A DNA stretch of 10,206 nucleotides from Spirochaetales bacterium (GCA_007130025.1 SLTF01000224.1:1-10206); one strand, 5' to 3'; positions 1 to 5,614 are shown, numbered from the stretch's first letter. Notes: a model not told the origin generated them from the letters alone. Translations and numbers: made by a program.

Positions 1-750
1 AAGTACCGATACGCCGACGTCCTCCTGATTGACGACATCCACTTCCTGCAGAAGAAGCCCGAGACGCAGGAAGAACTCTTTCACACCTTCAACGCGCTCT
101 ACGACTCCAACAAGCAGATGGTCTTCACCTGCGACCGTCCGGTCTCGGAGATCCGCGACCTCACCGATCGCCTGCGCAGCCGGTTTGAACGGGGTCTCAA
201 CGTTGACCTCCAGCCGCCGTCGTTTGAAACGCGCTTCGCCATTCTGAAGAAGAAGATCGAACGGGCTACCATCGCCATCCCCGAAGAGGTGATCGAGCTC
301 ATCTGCAACAACGTCACCACCAACGTTCGTGACCTCGAGGCCGCGCTCACCAAGCTTATCGCCTACGCCGACCTGGTAGACAAAGATATCACCCTCGACG
401 TTGCGCGCAACCAATTGAAGGATGTGTTTGCCAGCCCCAAGCAGAACAACATCACCATGGATGTCATCCAGCGTACGGTGGCGGACTACTTCAACCTGTC
501 GAGCCAGGAGTTGAAGGGAAAGAAGCGAACCAAGGTCATTGCCTTTCCCCGTCAGGTGGCGATGTTCATTGCCCGGGAGATGACCGAGTATTCAACCACG
601 GAGGTAGGGCTCGAGTTTGGCGGACGGGATCACACCACCGTCATGCACGCCTGCCAGCGCATCGAGAGCCGGATGCGCACCGATCCCACCCTGGAGCCCA
701 CGGTGCAGTTCCTGATCCGACAGATCAAGGAACAGGGAACGAAGAACTGA
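1..750 (+). CDS. dnaA: DnaA, chromosomal replication initiator (3' part, 5' end outside window)
   Basis: DnaA is the AAA+ ATPase that binds DnaA boxes at oriC, melts the DNA and recruits the DnaB helicase. The frame is open from base 1, so 249 residues are visible and domains I-II and the Walker A loop lie upstream of the window. Visible in order: Walker B LLIDDIHFL (residues 8-16 of the fragment), sensor 1 TCDRP near 42, the arginine-finger segment RLRSRFERGL near 57-66, sensor 2 NVRDLEAAL near 107, and the C-terminal helix-turn-helix domain IV with the DnaA signature GGRDHTTVMHACQRI near 207-221. The gene ends at TGA 748-750. It is followed by a 239-bp gap with DnaA boxes and then dnaN, the standard arrangement around bacterial oriC. 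Nothing looks damaged. Identification is very secure. Confidence 0.98.
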   Translation, partial: KYRYADVLLIDDIHFLQKKPETQEELFHTFNALYDSNKQMVFTCDRPVSEIRDLTDRLRSRFERGLNVDLQPPSFETRFAILKKKIERATIAIPEEVIELICNNVTTNVRDLEAALTKLIAYADLVDKDITLDVARNQLKDVFASPKQNNITMDVIQRTVADYFNLSSQELKGKKRTKVIAFPRQVAMFIAREMTEYSTTEVGLEFGGRDHTTVMHACQRIESRMRTDPTLEPTVQFLIRQIKEQGTKN

Positions 751-796
751 CGCTGGAATCGCCGCCGGCCGGGCTGGGGACAGGATGAGGGCGGGG

Positions 797-805
797 TGTG
801 GACAA
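797..805 (-). promoter_or_regulatory. DnaA box, one mismatch (TTGTCCACA on - strand)
   Basis: The - strand reads TTGTCCACA, one base from the consensus TTATCCACA. It lies 47 bp past the dnaA stop and points opposite to the perfect box at 920. Together they would let DnaA assemble across the gap or repress a promoter there. Confidence 0.7.
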
Positions 806-845
806 CTCCCTGCGAATGGTTGTTTCGGATGGCTGGATTCTAACA

Positions 846-854
846 TGTGGAGAG
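846..854 (-). promoter_or_regulatory. Weak DnaA box (CTCTCCACA on - strand)
   Basis: The - strand reads CTCTCCACA, with two mismatches to TTATCCACA but the conserved CCACA core intact. It is credible only because of its position among better boxes inside oriC. Confidence 0.4.
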
Positions 855-876
855 AACGGGGAGAACCCGGTGTGAG

Positions 877-885
877 TCTTCCACA
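877..885 (+). promoter_or_regulatory. Weak DnaA box (TCTTCCACA)
   Basis: TCTTCCACA has two mismatches to the consensus and keeps the CCACA core. It lies 35 bp upstream of the perfect box and in the same orientation, so it could seed cooperative loading of DnaA towards the unwinding site. Confidence 0.45.
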
Positions 886-919
886 GGCTAATGTTTTGTG
901 ATACGAGAGGCTGTGCGGG

Positions 920-928
920 TTATCCACA
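920..928 (+). promoter_or_regulatory. Perfect DnaA box (TTATCCACA) next to the unwinding site
   Basis: An exact match to the consensus DnaA box. It is flanked by a short inverted repeat, CTGTGC at 911-916 and GCACAG at 932-937, so the box sits in the middle of a 27-bp dyad. The triplet tract begins 12 bp downstream. Its position suggests it is the anchor from which a DnaA filament would extend onto single-stranded DNA. Confidence 0.85.
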
Positions 929-940
929 TCTGCACAGGCC

Positions 941-958
941 CTACTACTATGATTACTA
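941..958 (+). repeat. DnaA-trio-like repeat, with AT-rich unwinding region beyond it
   Basis: The + strand reads CTA CTA CTA TGA TTA CTA. On the lower strand, read 3' to 5', this is GAT GAT GAT ACT AAT GAT, so five of six triplets fit the DnaA-trio rule (G or A, then A, then T or A). The tract follows a perfect DnaA box and a GC-rich spacer, and is followed by AT-rich DNA (962-973), as in the B. subtilis basal unwinding system. Assignment rests on pattern and position only. Confidence 0.75.
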
Positions 959-989
959 GAGTTTTATATTAAAGGAAGGAGAGGGAAGA

Positions 990-2093
990 ATGAAGTTTGC
1001 ATGCGATAGAGACGCCCTGCTCAAAGAGATATCCGTTGCCGCGGAGATCATCTCGTCACGGAATACCCTTTCCATCCTGTCCAACGTGTACCTCGATGCA
1101 CGAGACAACGCCGTCGTTCTGCGCGCCACCGATCTCAAGGTCGGCTTTGAGACCCGGATCCCGGTTGAGGTGATCACCCCCGGACGAACCACGGTCTTCT
1201 GCGACAAGCTGCTCGGCATTCTGCGAACGGTTCCCGAAGGCGACGTGGAGTTCGAGCAGAAAGACAACGGCACCTTCATCATCCGGCCACGTACCCGCAA
1301 GGTGGACTTCCGGCTGAAGAGCATCGACGCGGAGAAGTACCCCGAGGTGCACACCGCGGGCGATGAAGCGTTCTTTGAGGTGGCGCAGGCGGACATCATC
1401 GAGATGATCGGCCAGACGATCTTTGCCGTCAGCGACGATGAGACGCGCTACTTCATGAACGGGGTCTACATGGAGCAGTCCGAAGGCGAGCTGGTGATGG
1501 TGGCTACCGACGGGCGGCGCCTGTCGTTCATCAAGAAGGTTCCCGGCAAACCGGTTCCCGAGTTTCCCGGCGTCATCGTGCCACCCAAGGTGCTCAACCT
1601 GGTTCGAAAACTGGCGAGCGGTGAGGGGAACTTCCTGCTGGCGGTGACCGACAAGAACCTCTTCGTGAAGTTTGACAACCGCCGCATCTCATCGGCGTTG
1701 ATCGAAGGGCAGTTTCCCAACTATCGCCGCGTGGTACCCGAGACCCAGGAGCACCAGCTCACCGTTCGCAAGGACGATCTGATGGACGCTCTGAAGCGGG
1801 TATCGCTGCTGGTGGAGAAGAGTCGCCGGATCTACATCGGGCTCTCGGAGAACCAGCTCGAGCTTACCGCCGAAGAGAGCGACATCGGAGCGGCAACCGA
1901 GGAAGTCTCCTGTACCTACAGCGGCCCCGAAAACCGCATCGCGCTGAACTACCTGTATCTCAGCGAACCGCTTCGGGTCATCGATACCGACACCATCGTG
2001 TTGCAGTACACCGAGCCAAACAAGGCGATCACCATGCTCTGCGAGCCGAAGAAAGATTACTTCCACATCGTGATGCCAATGCAGCTCGACTAG
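990..2093 (+). CDS. dnaN: DnaN, DNA polymerase III sliding clamp (beta subunit)
   Basis: The protein is 367 residues, the usual length for a bacterial beta clamp, which dimerises into a ring around DNA and tethers polymerase III, MutS, ligase and other clamp-binding proteins. It shows the expected three repeated clamp domains (roughly 1-120, 121-245, 246-367). Recognisable segments include the N-terminal NTLSILSNVYLDA (residues 25-37), the ATDGRRLSF stretch in domain 2, EGQFPNYRRVVP in domain 3, and the C-terminal end VMPMQLD, which forms part of the peptide-binding pocket. The ATG at 990 has the Shine-Dalgarno sequence AAGGAG at 976-981, eight bases upstream. That ribosome-binding site abuts the AT-rich part of oriC, so the dnaN leader and the unwinding region overlap. 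Confidence 0.98.
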   Translation: MKFACDRDALLKEISVAAEIISSRNTLSILSNVYLDARDNAVVLRATDLKVGFETRIPVEVITPGRTTVFCDKLLGILRTVPEGDVEFEQKDNGTFIIRPRTRKVDFRLKSIDAEKYPEVHTAGDEAFFEVAQADIIEMIGQTIFAVSDDETRYFMNGVYMEQSEGELVMVATDGRRLSFIKKVPGKPVPEFPGVIVPPKVLNLVRKLASGEGNFLLAVTDKNLFVKFDNRRISSALIEGQFPNYRRVVPETQEHQLTVRKDDLMDALKRVSLLVEKSRRIYIGLSENQLELTAEESDIGAATEEVSCTYSGPENRIALNYLYLSEPLRVIDTDTIVLQYTEPNKAITMLCEPKKDYFHIVMPMQLD

Positions 2094-2152
2094 CCCCGGC
2101 TCACCGCCGCGGTCCAGCCGAGTAACGTGGAAGGTCTTGGAGCAGCCGACGC

Positions 2153-3304
2153 ATGAGTTTTCAGTCCGTTCGGCTCTACAACTACCGAAACCTCGCCAAC
2201 GCCACCGTCTCCACCGACGCCTCCGAGGTCTTCCTCGTGGGCGAAAACGGCCAGGGCAAGAGCAACTTCCTCGAGGCGGTCTACGTCCTCTGCTACGGCA
2301 GCTCCTTCCGCACCCGCACCGACGGCCTCCTCCCCCGCCAGGGAACCACCGAGTGTTCGCTCGCCGGGCGGATCCAGACCGACGACGCAGGTTCCAATGT
2401 GGGGGCGGCGGGGCTCACGCCGGCGGCGCAGCACGCGGCGCCCACCGAGCACGTCGCACTCACGGAGCACACGGTTCGCTGGCGCGACGGCAAGAAGGAG
2501 ATCACCGTAGACGGCGAGACCATCGCCGACCGGCGCGATCTGGTGCGAACGGTGCCCTGCATCGTGTTCTGTCACGATGATATTCAGTTTGTCCGCGGCG
2601 CGCCCGACATGCAGCGCTACTTTTTTGACCAGACGCTCAGCCTCGACGATCCGCTTTTCATCGACACGCTGAGGGCGTACCGAAAGATCCTTCGTCTGCG
2701 GAACACGGCGCTCAAGGAGTACCAGACCGATCTCCTGCCGATCTACGACCAGCAGCTCGCCGCGACCGGCCTGGAGATCCAGCGCCGCCGGCGCGAGGCG
2801 GTGGATCGCTTCAGCCTCACGTTTGCCGAACTGTTCCGCGGAATCTCGGGTTCAACGCACAATCTGGCCGTTGACTATCGGCCGTCGTGGAAGAAGGATC
2901 CGCCGCTGGACAAGGTGCTCGCGGTGCTCGAGTCGCGCCGCGACATGGACCTTTCGCTGGGTACCACCACCACCGGCCCCCATCGCGACCGCTTTCGCTT
3001 CGTCATGGACGGCGCCGACTACACGCAGACCGCCTCCACCGGGCAGCTGCGGCTGACCTCGCTGGTGCTCCGGGTGGCGCAGGCGCGCTTCTTCTCCGAC
3101 CGCGCCGGCCGAAAGCCCCTGCTCCTCCTCGACGACGTCCTGCTCGAACTCGATCCCACCCGCCGCGAGCGCTTCCTGCACGCGCTCCCCGCCTTCCGCC
3201 AGGCCTTCTTTACCCTGCTGCCTGACGAGCAGTTCACCGGCCTGCGCAAAGCTGATACACTGGTCTATCGGGTTCACAACGGCCGCATCGAGCTCGGGGC
3301 CTGA
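2153..3304 (+). CDS. recF: RecF, DNA gap-repair SMC-like ATPase
   Basis: RecF is an ABC/SMC-type ATPase that, with RecO and RecR, loads RecA at single-strand gaps and helps stalled forks restart. The 383-residue product carries the Walker A motif GENGQGKSN (residues 30-38), the RecF segment GSSFRT (49-54), an ABC-type signature STGQLRLTSL (about 295-304) and Walker B LLLLDDVLLELD (about 323-334). The family is usually about 360-375 residues. The excess is largely a low-complexity Ala/Gly/Thr/His-rich insert at about residues 77-106, in the region that normally forms beta strands of lobe I. The ATG at 2153 follows a modest GGAG (2139-2142). The gene lies 59 bp after dnaN and is probably co-transcribed with it. 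Confidence 0.96.
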   Translation: MSFQSVRLYNYRNLANATVSTDASEVFLVGENGQGKSNFLEAVYVLCYGSSFRTRTDGLLPRQGTTECSLAGRIQTDDAGSNVGAAGLTPAAQHAAPTEHVALTEHTVRWRDGKKEITVDGETIADRRDLVRTVPCIVFCHDDIQFVRGAPDMQRYFFDQTLSLDDPLFIDTLRAYRKILRLRNTALKEYQTDLLPIYDQQLAATGLEIQRRRREAVDRFSLTFAELFRGISGSTHNLAVDYRPSWKKDPPLDKVLAVLESRRDMDLSLGTTTTGPHRDRFRFVMDGADYTQTASTGQLRLTSLVLRVAQARFFSDRAGRKPLLLLDDVLLELDPTRRERFLHALPAFRQAFFTLLPDEQFTGLRKADTLVYRVHNGRIELGA

Positions 3305-3347
3305 GCCGCGGGTACATTTGTCCACGGGCCCATCTGGATCGCAGAGC

Positions 3348-3863
3348 ATGAAAAAAACTGAGCGCCCCCAACGCGCCGGCGAAATCCTTGAGACCTTCTT
3401 CCGCCGCAACAACATCGCCGGCGGCGAAGAACACGTCGCCTTCTACCGCAACTGGGAGGAGATCGTCGGCTTCGATCTCGCCACCCACACCAGCGTCACC
3501 GACATCCGAAACAGCGCCCTCGTGGTAGAGGTGGACCACCCCGCATGGATGCAGATGGTACAGCTGCGCCAGAACCAGATCCTCGCTACCGTACAGCGCC
3601 GCTTCCCCAAGCTCGACGTAAAGAGCCTCAACCTTCGTCTCGTCGAGCGTCTTGGCACCCCGGTCGTTGCGCCACCAGCGCCTTCGCGCAAAACCCCGCC
3701 ACCGCGAGCCGCGGCGCGCAACCAGAAGAGCGCGGCTGCCGACGAGCCCCCGGCGACCGACAGAGGCGAATCACCCGAAACGCCCGAAGCGCCCGAGGGC
3801 GATCGCCTTCGCACTGCCCTCGACCGCCTCGGGCGCGCGATATCTGAGCGCGAGGACAGGTAG
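3348..3863 (+). CDS. DUF721/DciA-like protein, probable replicative helicase operator
   Basis: The product is 171 residues. Its first ~105 residues fit the DUF721 (DciA) pattern: WEEIVGFDLATHT (about 38-50), a segment NSALVVEVDHPAWMQMVQL, and a following RFPKLDVKSLNLRLVE. DciA proteins are thought to load or operate the replicative helicase DnaB in bacteria lacking DnaC or DnaI. Finding this gene after dnaA-dnaN-recF agrees with that role. The tail (about residues 110-171) is rich in Pro, Ala, Arg and Glu, probably disordered, and ends in a short charged stretch. I chose ATG 3348; an in-frame TTG at 3318 adds ten residues that do not look conserved. The ribosome-binding site is weak, which fits translational coupling to recF 43 bp upstream. 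Function is inferred from family knowledge. Confidence 0.85.
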   Translation: MKKTERPQRAGEILETFFRRNNIAGGEEHVAFYRNWEEIVGFDLATHTSVTDIRNSALVVEVDHPAWMQMVQLRQNQILATVQRRFPKLDVKSLNLRLVERLGTPVVAPPAPSRKTPPPRAAARNQKSAAADEPPATDRGESPETPEAPEGDRLRTALDRLGRAISEREDR

Positions 3864-3899
3864 GTTCGGCCGGGTGCGCCCCCGTTTCCCCCAATCCTG

Positions 3900-4619
3900 T
3901 CACGGCGCCACGAAGATCCGGTCCAGGTCCGCGATGCGGGTGTAGCGTTCCGGGTCGCAGGTAAGCAGCGGAAGACCGCGCTCCACCGCGGTCGCAGCGA
4001 CGAAGGCATCCGTAGGGTTCATGTCGTACTCTTCCGCGTAGACCGCTGCTCGGAATCCGATTCGATCACTCACCGGAAGCACGCTTACGTGGAACATCCG
4101 GACGAACCCGGCAATGAACCGTCGGTGGTATCGGGTTTGCACGCTCTGCATCAGCTCCATCCAGCTGACGATCGAAATCGCCCGGTGGGTCCGCTCGTCA
4201 ATGGCCCCGGCGGCTCTCACGCTCCCTCGCTGGCACCAGACCAGGACGTCGGTAGCGAACAGCACGCCCTGCGGTTGATCCGCCCCGTCGACGTCGACGC
4301 TTCGGCGCGTCCGTTCAGGCGTCTGGCCGGCTGCTGCCGGCGCGTACGGTGGCCGGGTTGACGGAAGCTTCAACGAATCGGGCGGAGTGGGGTCTCCGGT
4401 CACCAACGGCGCGCCGCGGTCGGGATCCGCGGAAGCGCCGCGCACCAGCATCCGGAAGAGGGGGTGCCACGCCGTGCGGTGCCTCTGCGCCAGATGGGTC
4501 ACCGGAACAATCCGCCCGTACTCCTGATGTCGATAGGTAAGGATCACCTCCTCGTTGCGCTTCAGCGCCTCCATCAGCTCCCGAGTTCGATACCGAAGAT
4601 CCAGAATTGACGCTCTCAT
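3900..4619 (-). CDS. Fused Phd/YefM-like antitoxin and VapC-like PIN-domain protein, altered active site
   Basis: This 239-residue protein is encoded against all its neighbours. Residues 1-40 resemble Phd/YefM antitoxins (MRASILDLR start, KRNEEVILTY, GRIVP), and HPLFRML at 52-58 resembles the HPFFGM segment of that antitoxin group. Residues 59-118 form a Pro/Ala/Arg-rich linker. Residues 119-239 look like a VapC-type PIN ribonuclease: FATDVLVW (121-128), SWMELMQ (152-158), TDAFVAATAVERGLPLLTCD (203-222). Glu155, Asp204 and Asp222 occupy acidic positions, but the usual DTDVL motif reads ATDVL, so the first catalytic Asp is Ala122 (codon GCT). Normally antitoxin and toxin are separate genes; here they share one open frame. 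A GTG at 4263-4265 (Val119) could restart the PIN part alone. The ATG follows AAGGAG at 4625-4630. Either a decaying module or a repurposed autoregulator is possible; function is unproven. Confidence 0.75.
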   Translation of the reverse strand: MRASILDLRYRTRELMEALKRNEEVILTYRHQEYGRIVPVTHLAQRHRTAWHPLFRMLVRGASADPDRGAPLVTGDPTPPDSLKLPSTRPPYAPAAAGQTPERTRRSVDVDGADQPQGVLFATDVLVWCQRGSVRAAGAIDERTHRAISIVSWMELMQSVQTRYHRRFIAGFVRMFHVSVLPVSDRIGFRAAVYAEEYDMNPTDAFVAATAVERGLPLLTCDPERYTRIADLDRIFVAP

Positions 4620-4650
4620 CCCTGCTCCTTTCCTCTTTCCTCTTCTCTTC

Positions 4651-4670
4651 CCTCGGCCGCCCGGCCGGGG
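4651..4670. repeat. GC-rich palindrome in the leader of the antitoxin-PIN gene
   Basis: CGGCCG at 4654-4659 and again at 4662-4667 form a dyad extended by three further outer pairs, one of them G-U. On the - strand it would fold in the 5' leader of the antitoxin-PIN transcript, upstream of a purine-rich run (4621-4652) that holds the ribosome-binding site. No T-tract follows on either side, so a terminator is unlikely. Confidence 0.4.
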
Positions 4671-4706
4671 AACACCACCGAGTCCCTGCCGCGAAAAAAA
4701 CCGCCG

Positions 4707-4755
4707 TGTATATACGGGAAGTGTCTAGGTCAACTAGACACTTAACCGATATACA
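4707..4755 (-). promoter_or_regulatory. Large inverted repeat over the likely promoter of the antitoxin-PIN gene
   Basis: A perfect 10-bp dyad, AAGTGTCTAG (4719-4728) and CTAGACACTT (4734-4743), is separated by only five bases. Outer arms TGTATATACGG (4707-4717) and CCGATATACA (4746-4755) extend the symmetry to 49 bp with one bulge and a few mismatches. On the - strand, TTGACC (4733-4728) and TATACA (4712-4707) form a -35/-10 pair with a 15-bp spacer, directed at the antitoxin-PIN gene about 90 bp away. GTATATAC at 4708-4715 is itself a palindrome of the kind seen in toxin-antitoxin operators. The likely reading is an operator bound by the gene's own antitoxin domain. The short spacer would suit a weak or regulated promoter. 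Confidence 0.6.
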
Positions 4756-4764
4756 TCACGCTCA

Positions 4765-4797
4765 TTCTGAACGTCGCCGCTTTCTGAACGTCGCCGC
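4765..4797. repeat. Tandem 17-bp repeat, two copies
   Basis: A 16-bp unit beginning TTCTGAACG and ending TCGCCGC occurs at 4765-4780 and again, identically, at 4782-4797, with one base between. It lies just beyond the large inverted repeat in the gene-free gap upstream of rpmH. No function can be assigned. Confidence 0.8.
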
Positions 4798-4886
4798 CGG
4801 TCCTGCCGGGTCGCCGCGCCTGATACCGCCGCCGCCCTTCATCCGTCACCCCTCTTATACGCACCCGATTGTCCCGCTGCTTCACG

Positions 4887-4899
4887 ATTTCCCGGAAAT
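4887..4899. repeat. Short palindrome ATTTCC-C-GGAAAT
   Basis: A perfect 6-bp dyad with one central base. TTTCCC at 4888-4893 also pairs with GGGAAA at 4901-4906, giving two overlapping symmetries in an AT-richer patch about 100 bp upstream of the rpmH promoter. It could be a regulator site; nothing identifies the regulator. Confidence 0.4.
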
Positions 4900-4912
4900 T
4901 GGGAAACAGAAG

Positions 4913-4948
4913 CTCGCGGCAACGCTAGCGGCAATGCTCGCAGCAACG
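4913..4948. repeat. Three tandem 12-bp iteron-like repeats
   Basis: Three adjacent 12-mers read CTCGCGGCAACG (4913-4924), CTAGCGGCAATG (4925-4936) and CTCGCAGCAACG (4937-4948); each pair differs at one to three positions. A fourth, poor copy may begin at 4949. They lie about 50 bp upstream of the rpmH -35 box. The + frame through them has no ribosome-binding site or family resemblance, so I read them as non-coding. Confidence 0.65.
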
Positions 4949-4994
4949 CTCGACAAGAATCGCCCCCGAGGCGCAGCCCGCTCCACGTCACCGG

Positions 4995-5024
4995 TTGACA
5001 CTGGCATCGGCGCGTCGGTATACT
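4995..5024 (+). promoter_or_regulatory. Sigma-70-type promoter of the rpmH operon
   Basis: TTGACA (4995-5000) is a perfect -35 box and TATACT (5019-5024) a five-of-six -10 box, with an 18-bp spacer. Transcription would start near 5031, leaving a leader of about 37 bases before the rpmH ATG. This is the strongest promoter match in the window and suits a highly expressed ribosomal protein operon. Confidence 0.85.
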
Positions 5025-5067
5025 GCCCATCCCGAATATTGTCAGCATAGCTTTTGGAGATAGACAT

Positions 5068-5223
5068 ATGAAACGAACGTACCAACCCAGCAGACGGAAG
5101 CGAAACCGGAAGTTTGGCTTTCGGGCTCGGATGAAGACCGTCGGGGGACGCCTGGTCCTCAAGCGGCGACGCGCGAAAGGGCGCACGAAACTCACTGTTG
5201 CGGACGAGAAGAAGCCTTACTAG
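5068..5223 (+). CDS. rpmH: Ribosomal protein L34 (bL34)
   Basis: A 51-residue, highly basic protein of the large ribosomal subunit. It starts with the family hallmark MKRTYQPS, continues with KRNRKFGFRARM (residues 11-22) and ends with the KLTVADEKK region. The first ~45 residues match the typical 44-47-residue protein, and the final KKPY extends it slightly. The ATG at 5068 has GGAGA at 5056-5060, seven bases upstream, and follows a near-consensus promoter. The last 26 bases overlap the start of rnpA in another frame. It heads the rpmH-rnpA-yidC-jag operon. Confidence 0.97.
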   Translation: MKRTYQPSRRKRNRKFGFRARMKTVGGRLVLKRRRAKGRTKLTVADEKKPY

Positions 5224-5551
5224 GCAAGAACGAATTCGTCAGAGAGGCGAGGTTGACCTCGTCTTTCGAACCGGCAGCGCGTTTCGCTGCCGCGGCCTGG
5301 CAATGAAATGCCGGCCAAACGGTCTGGCGTGGAGCAGGGTGCTTGTTGTTTCACCCCGAAGTACGGGGTCGGCGGTTCGCCGGAATCGCCTGCGACGCAT
5401 CGGCAAAGAGATCTTTCGTACGATCAAACCCATGATCCGTGGCGGCAATGACTTCGTTTTCGTGGTCTACGCCGGTGACTTTTCGTTTCTCCAGAGACGC
5501 GATCAGTTTCTGCGGCTCCTCTCGGACGCGAACGCTCTTACGCCAGGCTGA
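5198..5551 (+). CDS. rnpA: RNase P protein component
   Basis: RnpA is the small basic protein that, with the catalytic RNA RnpB, removes 5' leaders from precursor tRNAs. The product is 117 residues, normal for the family. It has the N-terminal RRSLTRQERIRQRGEVDLVF stretch (4-23) and the signature arginine-rich motif RRNRLRRIGKEIF (about 62-74), which contains the RNR element contacting the RNA. The only reasonable start keeping the conserved N-terminus is TTG at 5198, inside rpmH, giving a 26-base overlap in another frame; a CTG lies one codon earlier. No good Shine-Dalgarno sequence precedes it, so translation probably depends on ribosomes finishing rpmH. Exact start is uncertain; identity is not. 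Confidence 0.93.
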   Translation: MRTRRSLTRQERIRQRGEVDLVFRTGSAFRCRGLAMKCRPNGLAWSRVLVVSPRSTGSAVRRNRLRRIGKEIFRTIKPMIRGGNDFVFVVYAGDFSFLQRRDQFLRLLSDANALTPG

Positions 5552-5566
5552 CGGGCCTCGGGCCCG
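5552..5566 (+). repeat. Hairpin directly after the rnpA stop codon
   Basis: CGGGCC (5552-5557) and GGCCCG (5561-5566) form a perfect 6-bp stem with a three-base loop, starting on the first base after the rnpA TGA. No T-run follows, so it is not a typical terminator. It may act as a partial attenuator or an RNA-stabilising or processing element between rnpA and yidC. Confidence 0.5.
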
Positions 5567-5614
5567 CTGCTGCCCTCCCGACACGGAGCGCTGCTTCCCC
5601 GACAAGGAGACTTG

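Larger units (their letters stand above)
751..989. other. oriC: Probable chromosomal replication origin (oriC) between dnaA and dnaN
   Basis: This 239-bp gene-free gap between dnaA and dnaN holds a perfect DnaA box (920-928), a one-mismatch box on the - strand (797-805) and two two-mismatch boxes (846-854 and 877-885). After the perfect box come a GC-rich spacer (929-940), a CTA-rich triplet tract (941-958) and an AT-rich stretch (about 962-973). The order box, GC spacer, trio repeat, AT-rich DNA is that of the basal unwinding element of B. subtilis oriC. The dnaA-dnaN gap is also the usual oriC site in many bacteria, including Borrelia. The unwinding side faces dnaN. A GC-skew switch and replication mapping are not available here. 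Confidence 0.85.

Noticed and set aside
3318..3326. DnaA-box-like TTGTCCACG between recF and the DciA-like gene
   Set aside because: Two mismatches to consensus, including the last base of the core, and isolated from other boxes.
4719..4743. dif/Xer recombination site
   Set aside because: The dyad has a five-base centre and arms unlike XerC/XerD half-sites, and it lies near the origin rather than the terminus. A promoter operator explains it better.
4607..5050. Open frame of 147 codons on the + strand upstream of rpmH
   Set aside because: It starts at a TTG with no ribosome-binding site, runs through the dyad, the tandem repeats and the rpmH promoter, and resembles no family I know.
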